Source: Longimonas halophila (GTDB lineage Bacteria; Bacteroidota; Rhodothermia; Rhodothermales; Salinibacteraceae). Taken from it: a stretch of 64,000 bases of DNA. The notes under the pieces were generated by a model that did no database searches, was not told where the DNA came from, and saw only the letters and a list, made by a program, of their open reading frames with translations. Positions 50,772 to 61,114 of the stretch are shown here, in pieces. Positions within the stretch are counted from its first letter, which is position 1, and each line of letters begins with the position of its first letter. The stretch covers positions 595,893 through 659,892 of the forward strand of contig NZ_PDEP01000001.1 of assembly GCF_002554705.1 (NCBI RefSeq), in the 5' to 3' direction. The translations under genes were made by a program, and so were the position numbers.

Positions 50772-53468
50772 CTACCGGACGACTGTTACGCGCTGCGTTT
50801 CGGTCTGTCCCTCCGTCTGCATCCGCAGGAAGTACGTGCCACTGGCCAGACCACGCACATCGAGCTGAGCTTCGGGGCGGCCCTCCGCCTGGCTGTTGAC
50901 CACCGTCTGCACGCGCCGCCCGAGCATGTCGTAGAGCTCGATGCGCACGTCTTGCTGCTCAGGAACCGCATACCGGATGGTAGTCTGCCCACGCACGGGA
51001 TTCGGGTACGTGGGGAGCAGTTCAGCCTGTGTTACCTGCCGCGTTACCGTTACTGGTTCGCTGAATGACTCGGTGCCATCGGCATCAATCTGGCGCAGGC
51101 GGTAGCTGAGGCTGTCCGCCGCGTAGGGCAGATCCGCGTCCTCAAACCGGTAGGATTGCGGAGTGTCCGTGGTGCCTGCGCCATCGAGGCGCGCGATGGT
51201 GTGCCACGATTCCCCTGTAGAGACGTCCCACTGGGGCGTCTCTACAGGGGGCGTCTCTGCGCTGGATGCGGCACTGCGCTGCACCTCAAAGCCGGCGTTG
51301 TTGGTCTCGGACAGCGTTTCCCATCGTAGTGTGACTGCTTCGTGGCCCGAGCGCTTTGCCTCGAATCCGGCCAGTTCGACGGGAAGCGGGTTGCTTCCGC
51401 CGCCCACAGCAAACAGCGAGAAGCTATCCAGACCGTCTGCTGCGATTCGGTTGCGTACGGGGTCATAGACCAGCGTCACGCCTGCAGCGCCCTGAAGGTC
51501 GGTCCACGTACTGCCCCCATCGTCAGACTTAAAAATCGAGAGGTCAGTAAAGCTGTTGATGCCCGGTACCCCGGTCAGATCGAAGGTTACGCTGTAGGTC
51601 ACTGTACCGCCGCTCATGGTGGAGTTGATCTCCCACGTTGCGGGGGCGAGGTTGCTGGGCAGGGTTGGGCCAGACGGCGCGCTCCCGCTCTTCGTAGCGC
51701 TGAGGCCCCCACTACTGTTCGTATTTTCGCGGAAGAGCACCGTTGCATCGGTGCTGCCGAGCTGGAAGAACCCGGTCTGTCCAGCTGTTGCGGGGGTGCT
51801 GCCGGTTGACTCATACTGGCGACGCTCGTAGGCGCCAAGGTCAACCGTGGCTGCAAAGGCGCGATCGCCGCCGGTGAAGTCCGTTGTGATATCGCGCGTG
51901 CCATCGCCGTTGGTATCGAGCGCGTCGGCGCTTCCCCGGTCAAGGGTCGGGGAATTCGAGGTGAGGCGCAGACCATCATCGTTGGTGGCGAAGGTACCGT
52001 CGGGCCCCGCAGGGGTACTCGCATTCGCAAAGAGCGGGTCGCCCGCAAGGTTGTTTTCGTTGACTGCCGGCGTCCCGTTTACGTCGTTGCTGACGCCATC
52101 GGTAAACAGCGAATGCCGGATAGCAGGCTCGGCCCCGGTTCCGCGGTTAAAGATCGAATCGCCCACATTCGGGGCTACGTTGTCGAAAAAGATCGTATTT
52201 GTGATCGTGGGCTGAGCCGTTCCGGTGCTGCTGGACAGGATATCGTTGACCATCGCCCCGCCGTCGAATCCGGCTGTATTGCCCGTAAACGTGACGTTGG
52301 TCACGACCGGACTGCTGGTGCCGCCGTTCCCGGCCAGGTTATAGACTGCGCCCCCGTTGGAATCGGCATTGTTGTTGGCAATCACTAGATTCGTGAGGGT
52401 TGGGCTGCTTATCCCCCCGTTGCGTGCATCGTTAAAGATGGCACCCGCATCGCGCTGGGCGGTGTTGTCAACAAATACGCTGTTCGTGATTTCGGGACTG
52501 CTGACGGCGCTTCCGTCGCTGGTGTTGTTGAAAATTGCGGCGCCGTTGCCGTCAACACCTGCGTCTTCGATCGCGGTGTTGCCCTCAAACAGCACATTGT
52601 TGATGGTTGGGCTGCTCGTTCCGCCGAATCCGCCGTCGTTGTAGATGGCGCCGCCGCTGTTGGCGGTGTTGGATGCGAAGGTACTCCCCGTGATAGACGG
52701 ACTGCTCATCCCGCCGCTCCCATCACTGTAGAGTCCGCCGCCCAGTTTGCCTGCGGTGTTATTTTCGAAGGTAACGTTGGTCATGACGGGGCTGCTGTCG
52801 CCGTTCTGTCCAAACGCGTAGAGTCCGCCGCCCAGTTCAGCGGCCCGGTTGTCCGCGAACGTCACGTTCGTAAGGGTCGGACTGCACGCCCCCCCACTAT
52901 TGCCACGCCCCTCGCAGAGCAGGCCGCCGCCGCGGTTCTCTAATCCACCGCCGTTGGCGTTGCCGGCTCTGATCGTCAGCCCGTCGAGCACGGTACTTGT
53001 GGTGATCGGCGTAAAGAAGCCGTTCAGGAAAACGACGTGATAGCTGTTGTCGGAAGCATCGCCCGCGGTGCCGATATCGCCCGAGAGGATGGTCGGGTTT
53101 GCTGCCGGATCTCGGTCAGCGAACGTGTCGCCGCTCTGGAATCCGCCATAGATGGTAAGCCCATCTTTTGTGCCATCAAATTCGAAGTACGCATTGCGAT
53201 CGCCCAGGGTAACGCCTGTGCCCTGATCGGGATAGTACGTGCCCTCGGCTATCCAGATTTCATCGGTGCTACTGGCGGCTCCCAGCGCATCCTGCAGGTT
53301 AGGGTATGCGTCGGCCCACGAGGTGCCGTTGTCGGCACCGGTCGCGTTTGCATCTACATAAATTTGGGCGTGGGCAGTATGTGAGGTTCCGACAAGCGTG
53401 AGCGCAGCAAAAAGCAAGGCCCAGCCGATCAGATGCAAAGGAGGAAAGCGTCTGTTGAGTTGCAACAT
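50772..53468 (-). CDS. secreted beta-helix protein with T9SS type A sorting domain
   Basis: About 898 residues from MLQLNRRFPP. It has a signal peptide (WALLFAALTLVGTSHTAHAQ) and a right-handed parallel beta-helix (residues ~30-560) with Asn/Thr/Gly-rich repeats such as SSPTITNxxFxxNTA and GGGLYSDGSGG, as in choice-of-anchor Q/Pmp-like proteins. A fibronectin-like region follows (SHEAVTLRWETLSETNNAGFEVQRS). The end is the canonical type A sorting domain (PTYPNPVRGQTTIRYAVPE, then DMLGRRV and GLASGTYFLRMQT). It should be exported by Sec and then by the type IX system. The repeat region is encoded by imperfect DNA repeats at about 52200-52950. Confidence 0.9.
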   Translation of the reverse strand: MLQLNRRFPPLHLIGWALLFAALTLVGTSHTAHAQIYVDANATGADNGTSWADAYPNLQDALGAASSTDEIWIAEGTYYPDQGTGVTLGDRNAYFEFDGTKDGLTIYGGFQSGDTFADRDPAANPTILSGDIGTAGDASDNSYHVVFLNGFFTPITTSTVLDGLTIRAGNANGGGLENRGGGLLCEGRGNSGGACSPTLTNVTFADNRAAELGGGLYAFGQNGDSSPVMTNVTFENNTAGKLGGGLYSDGSGGMSSPSITGSTFASNTANSGGAIYNDGGFGGTSSPTINNVLFEGNTAIEDAGVDGNGAAIFNNTSDGSAVSSPEITNSVFVDNTAQRDAGAIFNDARNGGISSPTLTNLVIANNNADSNGGAVYNLAGNGGTSSPVVTNVTFTGNTAGFDGGAMVNDILSSSTGTAQPTITNTIFFDNVAPNVGDSIFNRGTGAEPAIRHSLFTDGVSNDVNGTPAVNENNLAGDPLFANASTPAGPDGTFATNDDGLRLTSNSPTLDRGSADALDTNGDGTRDITTDFTGGDRAFAATVDLGAYERRQYESTGSTPATAGQTGFFQLGSTDATVLFRENTNSSGGLSATKSGSAPSGPTLPSNLAPATWEINSTMSGGTVTYSVTFDLTGVPGINSFTDLSIFKSDDGGSTWTDLQGAAGVTLVYDPVRNRIAADGLDSFSLFAVGGGSNPLPVELAGFEAKRSGHEAVTLRWETLSETNNAGFEVQRSAASSAETPPVETPQWDVSTGESWHTIARLDGAGTTDTPQSYRFEDADLPYAADSLSYRLRQIDADGTESFSEPVTVTRQVTQAELLPTYPNPVRGQTTIRYAVPEQQDVRIELYDMLGRRVQTVVNSQAEGRPEAQLDVRGLASGTYFLRMQTEGQTETQRVTVVR

Positions 53469-53666
53469 GAGTAGCGTTAAGGTCTGGTTTGCGTAGCAGC
53501 AACGAATGCACGTTACCAAACATATCTATCGGCTTCCCCAAATGCTTGCATTCATGTCCCAAATCTTTTATTGCATGTTGTATTGCAGGTCAATCAGCGC
53601 GTCCTTGCATCTCAAGCGCGTTTTGCCGTGCTCCTACGGGATATTGCACGACGGGAATGCCCCCAA

Positions 53667-53704
53667 TAAAAAAGCGCCTGCCGTGCGGGATGCACAGCAG
53701 GCGC
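53667..53704 (-). terminator. rho-independent terminator downstream of rplI
   Basis: GCGCCTGC (53674-53681) pairs with GCAGGCGC (53697-53704). On the minus strand a run of U follows (plus-strand AAAAAA at 53668-53673). It ends the rpsF-rpsR-rplI operon. Confidence 0.85.
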
Positions 53705-53754
53705 GTTGACATTGGTGTGTGGCCAAGACCACACATCGGCGTTGCGATGCCGGT

Positions 53755-54201
53755 TTACGATTCCGGAATGACCTGGATGTCGAGTGTGGCATCCACATCC
53801 GTATGCACCTTCACATTGGCTTTGTACGCACCGATCACGCGGATGTCTTCGTGCAGTTCGATGTCGCGGCGATCAATTTCAAAGCCACGGTTGGCAAGCT
53901 CCACTGCAATCTGCTGCGTGGTAATGGTACCGAAGATGCGGTTGTCTTCGCCCACTTTCGCGGTAAAGACCACCTGCATTTCTTCGAGCTCTTGCGCCAC
54001 GCGCTCGGCCTCTTCTTTCTTGGCGGCCACCTTGCGCGCCTGCTGGCGTTGCTCTTCTTGGAGCTGATTGATTGCGCCTTCCGTAGCAATGCGGGCCATG
54101 CCCTGCGGAATCAGGTAGTTGCGTCCGTATCCGTTGGCCACTTCGTGGACTTCGCCTTTCGAGCCCAGGTGGTCAACGTCTTGAAGTAGAATAACGTCCA
54201 T
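53755..54201 (-). CDS. rplI: 50S ribosomal protein bL9
   Basis: A 148-residue L9. The N-domain signature is VILLQDVDHLGSKGEVHEVANGYGRNYLIPQGMA. It then has a long central helix (LQEEQRQQARKVAAKKEEAERVAQELEEM) and a C-domain (FGTITTQQIAVELANRGFEIDRRDIEL). Length and layout are normal. It is the third gene of the rpsF-rpsR-rplI operon. A terminator follows. Confidence 0.97.
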   Translation of the reverse strand: MDVILLQDVDHLGSKGEVHEVANGYGRNYLIPQGMARIATEGAINQLQEEQRQQARKVAAKKEEAERVAQELEEMQVVFTAKVGEDNRIFGTITTQQIAVELANRGFEIDRRDIELHEDIRVIGAYKANVKVHTDVDATLDIQVIPES

Positions 54202-54249
54202 AACGTGCTAAAATGAGTAGTAGTCAACAAGCAGAATCCAGGGCGTGCG

Positions 54250-54459
54250 CTATCGCACGTTGTCGGAGACGTACGGCAGCAGCGACAGGTGACGGGCACG
54301 CTTGATCGCGCGCGTAATCTGGCGTTGCACCCGGGCAGGCACGTCGCCTACGCGGCGCGGCAGAATCTTGCCCTGGTTGTTGGTAAACTGCTCCAAGAAC
54401 TCCGTGTCCTTGTAGTCAACGTACTCAACGTGTTCGAAATCTTGGTCGTTACGAGCCAT
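54250..54459 (-). CDS. rpsR: 30S ribosomal protein bS18
   Basis: A 69-residue S18 with VDYKDTEFLEQFTNNQGKILPRRVGDVPARVQRQITRAIKRARHLSLLPYV, matching the family core including the RxG and QRxxxxAIKRAR motif. S18 binds S6 on the 30S platform. Between rpsF and rplI, as in many Bacteroidota; ssb is absent here. Confidence 0.97.
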   Translation of the reverse strand: MARNDQDFEHVEYVDYKDTEFLEQFTNNQGKILPRRVGDVPARVQRQITRAIKRARHLSLLPYVSDNVR

Positions 54460-54533
54460 AACAGCGAATCAGAGAATCAGGATACAAAAAACGAGACAGC
54501 CGGATGCCGCATACCTGCGCATCCGTGACCTAC

Positions 54534-54902
54534 TTACGCATCTTCAGAAGCTTCAGCCGCCTCCTCGACCGCCGAGGTGCTCTGCTGGCGCTCATAGTGG
54601 CGGATCATCTTCGCGTCCATGCGGAGCGTAAGGTAGCGCAGGATCTGGTCGTTGAGCTGCAGCTGGCGTTCGAGCTGCGGCACGACCTTGCCTTCGGCCT
54701 TGAAGTAGAGGTTCACGTAGTAGCCGCTGCGCTTCTTGTCGATCTCGTACGCAAGGCGCTGGTTGCCCCACTCATCAACATACTCAAGCGTGCCGTGCTC
54801 GCGAACGAATTTGTTTACGGAGTTGACGATGTCGTCAACCTGATTCTGCTGAGCCACCCCACTAATGATGTAGGTGAGCTCGTACATGTTTTCGGAAGCC
54901 AT
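54534..54902 (-). CDS. rpsF: 30S ribosomal protein bS6
   Basis: A 122-residue S6 with YELTYIISGVAQQNQVDDIVNSV, LAYEIDKKRSGYYVNLYFKAEG and a C-terminal acidic tail (SAVEEAAEASEDA). First gene of the operon; the region upstream contains a hairpin next to ACCG that may be the S6:S18 autoregulatory site. Confidence 0.97.
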   Translation of the reverse strand: MASENMYELTYIISGVAQQNQVDDIVNSVNKFVREHGTLEYVDEWGNQRLAYEIDKKRSGYYVNLYFKAEGKVVPQLERQLQLNDQILRYLTLRMDAKMIRHYERQQSTSAVEEAAEASEDA

Positions 54903-54944
54903 AAGAGAAAATTATCCCTGTGGAATGAAACGAGTGTTCACGCC

Positions 54945-54969
54945 CCGGTGCGCAGCCCTACACGCTGCG
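54945..54969 (-). promoter_or_regulatory. candidate S6:S18-responsive leader hairpin
   Basis: On the minus strand CGCAGC and GCTGCG (54969-54951) form a 6-bp stem with a 7-nt loop, followed by CACCGG, about 45 bp before the rpsF start. Many rpsF leaders bear a hairpin with a CCG-containing S6:S18 recognition element. The match here is by position and general form only. Confidence 0.35.
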
Positions 54970-55143
54970 AACGCAGATGCAGAACCCGTCGGAGCAGGGA
55001 TCACAGGCGCCACCTCGACCAAAATACTGATCTGCGGCGCATTGTGACAGCGTATACATACCGTGCCCCGTGCGGAATGTGGCTCTCACGCGTTGAAATA
55101 GTCGCGAATTGAGTGCGTGAGGCTCTATTTCGGACTGCCTGCC

Positions 55144-56217
55144 CTACAGCCGCGCCAGCCGCTCGGCGTTCTCCTGGGCTTTCAGCGAATTGAGCACCGG
55201 GTCCAGATCGCCCTCAATGATGTCTTGCAGCGCATAGTTCTTGTTGTCGCCCTCCATGCGGTGGTCCGTCACGCGGTCTTGCGGGAAATTGTAGGTGCGG
55301 ATCTTGGCCGAGCGGTCGCCCGAGCCAATCTGGGAGCGCCGCTCCTCGGCCCGCTCCTCGCGCTGCTTCTCCAGCTTCATATCGTAGAGCCGCGAGCGCA
55401 GCACCCGCATCGCCTTGTCGCGGTTCTTGTGCTGACTCTTCTCGTCCTGGCAGGTCACGACCAGCTTCGTGGGCAGGTGCGTAATGCGGATGGCTGAATC
55501 CGTCGTGTTCACCGACTGCCCACCGGGCCCGCTGGCGCGGTACGTATCCACCTTGATGTCATTGGGCTTGATGTCGATGTCGACCTCCTCGGCCTCCGGC
55601 AGCACCGCCACCGACGCCGCCGAGGTGTGGATGCGTCCGCTCGACTCGGTTTCGGGCACGCGCTGCACGCGATGCACACCGCTTTCGTACTTCATGGTAC
55701 CGAACACTTCGGGCCCGCTCATGCTCATCGTGATCTCTTTGAACCCGCCGTGCGAGCCGTGCGAGGCATCGATGACTTCATGACCCCAGTCTTTTTTCTC
55801 CGCGTACTTGACGTACATGCGGTACAGATCGCCCGCAAAGATGGCCGCCTCGTCACCGCCGGTACCCGCCCGAATCTCGATGATGGCGTTTTTGCGGTCT
55901 TCCGGATCCTTGGGGATGAGCTTATCCTTCAGGTCGTCCTCAACTTTCGGCAGCCGCTCGTTGAGCGATTCGAGTTCGTTCTGCGCCAGATCGGCCATCT
56001 CGCCCGACTCGCTGGCAACCATCTCCTTCAGGTCCTTACGCTCGCTGAGCAAGTTCTCGTACGTGTTGATCGCCTCGATCACCTCGCGCAGCTGGCCATG
56101 CTCCTGGCCCAGCTCCGACATCTTCTGCGCGTCGGTCGCGATCTCGGGATCGGCCATCATCTGCTCGATCTCGTCGAATCGATTCTTAATCTTGTCCAGC
56201 TTCTCCAGTTCGATCAT
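55144..56217 (-). CDS. prfA: peptide chain release factor 1
   Basis: A 357-residue RF1 from MIELEKLDKIKNRFDEI. It has the GGQ loop (VDTYRASGPGGQSVNTTDSAIRITH), preceded by GTGGDEAAIFAGDLYRMY. The decoding region contains VPETESSGRIHTSAASVAVLPE. It recognises UAA/UAG. The frame is open to 56304, but only the ATG at 56217 gives the family start. Upstream is a duplicated glmS 3' end, which marks the border of an inserted island. Confidence 0.96.
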   Translation of the reverse strand: MIELEKLDKIKNRFDEIEQMMADPEIATDAQKMSELGQEHGQLREVIEAINTYENLLSERKDLKEMVASESGEMADLAQNELESLNERLPKVEDDLKDKLIPKDPEDRKNAIIEIRAGTGGDEAAIFAGDLYRMYVKYAEKKDWGHEVIDASHGSHGGFKEITMSMSGPEVFGTMKYESGVHRVQRVPETESSGRIHTSAASVAVLPEAEEVDIDIKPNDIKVDTYRASGPGGQSVNTTDSAIRITHLPTKLVVTCQDEKSQHKNRDKAMRVLRSRLYDMKLEKQREERAEERRSQIGSGDRSAKIRTYNFPQDRVTDHRMEGDNKNYALQDIIEGDLDPVLNSLKAQENAERLARL

Positions 56218-56317
56218 GTGGGACAGGGACTTGTGACGGGAAACAGGGACGAAACGCGACAGGCGCACTGTGAAGCGCCGTATGCGAAGCGTGGTAACAG
56301 GCAAGATGCCTCAACGA

Positions 56318-56578
<261 letters not shown>

Positions 56579-56586
56579 TCATTTTA

Positions 56587-59500
56587 TCAGACGCACAGAA
56601 CAAATGGCTTGATCCTTGTTGCAGTGTCCAAACCATTCTCTTTCAAATCTGCTACCTTGTCTTCCATATTCTCCAGGAGCTTATCGGCAGATTCGTGGCG
56701 CCTCGCTCTACGAAAACGAGCACTCTCAAGATTCCAGCGGTCAAGGTCGAACCAGACAACGAGGTAGATGCCGCGGCTCGTCCCGTACTCCGTGTCTTCG
56801 GAGTCAAGGTAACGATCAGCCAGCTGCGACTGAATACTTGAAAGCACGTCTTTATTCCAAGAGCCTTTGACCTCGATAATCACACTCAGCAGGTCACCGT
56901 TGGCTCTGATTGTCGGAGGGACCTTCACGAGAATGTCAGTGCGGTTCTGAACTCGCACTTCGCTTTCGCGCGTCAGCGTGATTCCGCGCCTCTCAAGATC
57001 TTGCCGAAGCTGGCGCGTGACATAGTCAGACAAGTGTTTCTCTTCCTTTGGGATGAAAACGGTACCCTTAATTTCTTTAACTTCTTCTCGTAGGTTCTCA
57101 AGGTTGTTCGACTGAATCCAGTCTCGCACCACGTCACGCCGAGGCCCATATGGAACCTCGTTCCAAAGATCCGCAGCAGCTGGTTGCTCTTGTGCGTTGA
57201 GGCGATTCTGGAGGTCCGATAGCGCCTCCAACACAACGTCTTGTAGCTCTGCACTACTGCGAATCACACGTTTTGAAGCATCTTCCGCGAGAGCAAGAAG
57301 CGTGCTTGGTGGTATGGAAGACATGCTTTTCTGACGTAGTATCTTCTTTGCACGGTGGATCGTCCGTCCCCACTTCCTTGCATCCGGAAATTGAGACGCA
57401 ATGTTTTCCAAGGCATCAACGGCCTTCTTGGTGCCGCGATTAACGAGTACGCGAATGAGGTCTTTCCTCAACCGCTGAATCTTCTTCCGGATACTGGGCG
57501 AATAGGTTCTTCCAAACTTCGATGGCGGGTCGTCCCTTGGTGGAAAGAGATCATACACTCGCCGGATGATTGGCTTAAGTACACTTGTGGGGAGTATCAG
57601 CAGTTTGATTCCTCCTTGCGTCATTCGGTAGAGCATCGCCTTGGCGTAATCGTCGTCCGACAGAAACGAATCACGAATGAGGTCCCATCCGAACGAGGGA
57701 TCCGCTTCCAGAACGCGAATCAACCATTGGCGCTTCTGGTCTCTAAAGACTTGATGGTCATCAGAAAGCCGGGCGAAGTCTTGTGCAACAGAGCGTGCCT
57801 CTTTGATTCCTCTCTTTAAGAGATAAGGGGAAAGCCACACACGATTCCACTCGGGGGTATCCTCACTCTTCTGCAGGTTGAGAAGGAGGTCTTGAATACG
57901 GTCCTCTTCAGCAATTGGATCAAAGAGGAAAGCGAAGTCCCTCTTTCGATATTTGAAGTGGGTCAGAAGTGCATGAAGGACTTCACCACATTTCTCAGGA
58001 GCGTGACGATACGCAGTGTCGGCAAGCTTACTGTGAACTTCTTTACGCTTCTCACTCGTGTTTGGCGTGTAGGCGAATATTGCTGGCCCCCATCTCTCCC
58101 AAACCTCCGGTTCAATGGTTGAAAGACTTGAACCCTCGTGATTAGCGATCAACCAAAGGGCAGTAAAACCATAGATGAGATCGTAGGTTACGTGCTGATG
58201 TCCATCTTCTTCGATTAGCCAGTCGTCGCGCGCGATTTCCTTGTGATGCAGGTATTTCAACCCGGCGTCGACAACTTGTTTTTGTTCGCGGGAGGACAGC
58301 GCCCTCCAAGCTGGAAATTCAGTCACATCCCTGTCTGAGTAATGTGCAGGCTCATGCTCTATCGATTGGCGTCTTAGCAAATAGAATAGGTCCTTCCAGC
58401 CCTCGGTTATGTCGTCGTTACAGAGATCAAGCGCATCATGTAACTGCTCTCGGAATGGAGGGTCCATGGGGTCTCGTTTCCAATCCCAAATTTTCTCCTC
58501 TCGACTTTGAAGGGTTTCCGCTTTCTTTGGCTCAAATCGATTTCGAAGGGTTTCCGCTTTCTCCGACTCTAATTCGATGGGCTCGATCCATTTTTTGGTC
58601 TGCTCGTAGAGGATTGGTGAAGATTGACTTACACTGTAGACCTTTTTGAATCCTTCCTCATTGAGGAACCCAATGTAGTGAAAGAAAGACTGAATGACCG
58701 TTGCGTAAATCTGTTTTAGGGATTCCTCTTCAGTCTCTTTAAGATCGTCGAGTAGCCAATCAATGTCCTCCCGCCTCCAGAGGTTAGACTGGCTCTGCAG
58801 ATCTCCGATAACAAAAAGTGATTTCGACTCCTCCCACTCATTGTTAGCAAGTCGATGAATAACTTCTCGGGAGATATCCCGATGCGCCTCGGGATTCCTC
58901 TCGCGAAGATCTTCAAAATCTGCGGAGTCTAGATACGGAAGGATCTGGTTCTGAAGCATCTGTTCAACGATGTACCCAGCCAACACCTGCGAGATTTCAT
59001 CGACTTCAACACGGCCCAGAGACCTTTGTACAATTTCCTCTCGCAGTTTCGAGAAATACTCTTCCTCATCATTGGAGAGTGCCCATTGCAGAGCTTCAAC
59101 TAAAGTGCCATCATCCATTCGATGTGTGAAATGGATGGTCCATTGATCGAATGTGTGGTACCAGTTCCCTTCAACATTTTCTGGGTCTTCCCACTCAGCA
59201 TCGGCTCGGATCTGGTCGAGTAAACCGGCAAAGCTAAGAAGATCTGGAAGTAGTTTCTCGCGCGCCTCATACACAACGCGCCAATCTGCGTCTTCATCTC
59301 CGGGCTCGATGGCCAACGGATGAAGCTGTTTCCGGTCGGCTGCATCTCCCAGGTCATCCACAAGACGAATAGCATAAATGCGAACGTACTTGTCAGCACC
59401 CGCATCAAGAGCCACATCAGTAGCATCTTGCACCAGCCCCTTCAGTTTCTGCTTCCGGGCAAACTGGATAGCGTACTCGCGTGCGTCATCACTCTTCTCT

Positions 59501-60951
59501 GTGTCGATGATCCAACGCTGAAGCTGCTGCTCCAAATTAGAATGTGGAACTCTCTTCAGGTCGTTAAGCCGTTTGTTGATGCGAGTGTAAAGTGTCCCCT
59601 GATCAATACCATTCAGAATAGCTTCGATGAGCTCTTCTCGCTTCTCGTCTTCATATTGCAGCGGATCACCAGCATAAACAAGGGAGGGATCCTTGTCGAG
59701 AAGGTATTCCATCATCTCGTGTTCGAGTGTTGCAAGCCAGACTGCGACGTTCTGGTACGGCGGAGCAATAGTCTGGTCGTATTCATGCTCAATGAGGGGA
59801 CGGACCTGTTCGATGGAAAGTCCACTCCTGTGAACAAAGCGCGCCGCGAGGTACTCTGCATACGACCGGTGACGCCAGCGAAACGTCCGGCCGTCATCGC
59901 TTCCACGGAGCAACCCCGAATGTCGGACTGCCTCCTTTACCTCGTTTAGTCTTGGCCCGGAGTGACCGTCCGAATGAGTGTCTGCGTCCAAACGAGCCTC
60001 ATCCGCAAATAAGACGCTACCAGGCGCGCCAAGGGTGTCGGCTATCTGTGACGTGCTCGGTTCCAGACACAACCGCGTTCGCTGCCCGAACACCATGAGA
60101 GCTGCGATCCGCGAGAGCAGATCGACCCGCTGCACAGGGTCGAGTATTCCTGTTTCGCCATCATCTTTCCGGTCTTTATTCTCTTCTGTCGACAGGCGAA
60201 GGCAGTATTCCTCGAACAAGTCGGCTTTACTCGCTGGGATGTCCTGTACCTCTTTGAAGCGACTGATGAGTGCTTCGAGAGTCAGTGGCGAAGCAGCAAA
60301 AGGGCCCGCATCCGCTTCCAAAACCGTCTCCAGAAAAGCATTGTCGTCAAGGCTATTCGCTTCTGCCGCCTGGATGACGTCTTGCCGACGCAGTGGGGCA
60401 AGGTGGTAAACCGGCAGATCGTCGAGATCCCAAAAGCTACGAAGCGATTTGTTCAGCGACTCCGGCCAGTCCGAGGAGCGGCACGCAATGCGCAGAGTCA
60501 GGCGATTAGCCGGGTGGGGATCCGTGAAAAGCTGCTTGTTTAAATGCTTCCCAATACGTGCCATGCTGCACTCGTCAAGCGCATCGAGAACCAGGGTAAG
60601 GTCAATCTCGCCCTGCTTCCACGCCTTAATTTCGGGCGCGTCCAGGAGTTCTCCCTGAAGAGCCGAGTACCCGGTGATCATCCCGAGTTCGACGTGCAGC
60701 ACGCGTTGGTAAGGACGGTTTTCATCGCGTATCTTTTGTGTGAGCGCCTCGACCTCGGTCGTCTTTCCAATCCCCGGCTCGCCAAGTAAAACTGCACAGG
60801 GAACGTCGATTTCGTCGATAGGGACGAGTGCTTCTTCTTGCTGGGAGACATATCTGAAGTACCGGGATCGACGCCCTGGATCGACGAGGAATCCGTTTCG
60901 CAGCTTCATCTCCGTGCCTTCACGTGCCCAGTAGCGGGTCCAATCATACAT
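56587..60951 (-). CDS. NACHT/STAND NTPase with C-terminal PD-(D/E)XK nuclease-like domain
   Basis: About 1454 residues from MYDWTRYWAREGTEMKLRNG, an opening seen in bacterial NACHT proteins (RYWxxREG); the open frame continues to 61128. NACHT Walker A is GEPGIGKTTE at 57-66 and Walker B LTLVLDALDEC at 118-128; a long helical-repeat-like sensor (~330-1290) follows. The end reads RTDILV, then IIEVKGSWNKDVLSSIQSQ and GIYLVVWFD. Asp1339, Glu1360 and Lys1362 fit a PD-(D/E)XK nuclease. I infer that ligand binding drives oligomerisation and DNA cleavage, as in Avs/STAND defence proteins. Its start lies 164 bp after the KAP stop, same strand. Confidence 0.8.
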   Translation of the reverse strand: MYDWTRYWAREGTEMKLRNGFLVDPGRRSRYFRYVSQQEEALVPIDEIDVPCAVLLGEPGIGKTTEVEALTQKIRDENRPYQRVLHVELGMITGYSALQGELLDAPEIKAWKQGEIDLTLVLDALDECSMARIGKHLNKQLFTDPHPANRLTLRIACRSSDWPESLNKSLRSFWDLDDLPVYHLAPLRRQDVIQAAEANSLDDNAFLETVLEADAGPFAASPLTLEALISRFKEVQDIPASKADLFEEYCLRLSTEENKDRKDDGETGILDPVQRVDLLSRIAALMVFGQRTRLCLEPSTSQIADTLGAPGSVLFADEARLDADTHSDGHSGPRLNEVKEAVRHSGLLRGSDDGRTFRWRHRSYAEYLAARFVHRSGLSIEQVRPLIEHEYDQTIAPPYQNVAVWLATLEHEMMEYLLDKDPSLVYAGDPLQYEDEKREELIEAILNGIDQGTLYTRINKRLNDLKRVPHSNLEQQLQRWIIDTEKSDDAREYAIQFARKQKLKGLVQDATDVALDAGADKYVRIYAIRLVDDLGDAADRKQLHPLAIEPGDEDADWRVVYEAREKLLPDLLSFAGLLDQIRADAEWEDPENVEGNWYHTFDQWTIHFTHRMDDGTLVEALQWALSNDEEEYFSKLREEIVQRSLGRVEVDEISQVLAGYIVEQMLQNQILPYLDSADFEDLRERNPEAHRDISREVIHRLANNEWEESKSLFVIGDLQSQSNLWRREDIDWLLDDLKETEEESLKQIYATVIQSFFHYIGFLNEEGFKKVYSVSQSSPILYEQTKKWIEPIELESEKAETLRNRFEPKKAETLQSREEKIWDWKRDPMDPPFREQLHDALDLCNDDITEGWKDLFYLLRRQSIEHEPAHYSDRDVTEFPAWRALSSREQKQVVDAGLKYLHHKEIARDDWLIEEDGHQHVTYDLIYGFTALWLIANHEGSSLSTIEPEVWERWGPAIFAYTPNTSEKRKEVHSKLADTAYRHAPEKCGEVLHALLTHFKYRKRDFAFLFDPIAEEDRIQDLLLNLQKSEDTPEWNRVWLSPYLLKRGIKEARSVAQDFARLSDDHQVFRDQKRQWLIRVLEADPSFGWDLIRDSFLSDDDYAKAMLYRMTQGGIKLLILPTSVLKPIIRRVYDLFPPRDDPPSKFGRTYSPSIRKKIQRLRKDLIRVLVNRGTKKAVDALENIASQFPDARKWGRTIHRAKKILRQKSMSSIPPSTLLALAEDASKRVIRSSAELQDVVLEALSDLQNRLNAQEQPAAADLWNEVPYGPRRDVVRDWIQSNNLENLREEVKEIKGTVFIPKEEKHLSDYVTRQLRQDLERRGITLTRESEVRVQNRTDILVKVPPTIRANGDLLSVIIEVKGSWNKDVLSSIQSQLADRYLDSEDTEYGTSRGIYLVVWFDLDRWNLESARFRRARRHESADKLLENMEDKVADLKENGLDTATRIKPFVLCV

Positions 60952-61114
60952 AAGCCCTGAAACTAAGTTGTTGGTCCTGTGGCATATTATGTCGTCTCTC
61001 TTGACCGCGGGTCGGATTCGCGGAGAGATTGGCGATCTCTGTCCACCAGACCAGCCTTCTGAACCAACACCTGTGTATTCTGAGTCCCGATCTGTGCTTC
61101 CAGTTGAGTTCTTA

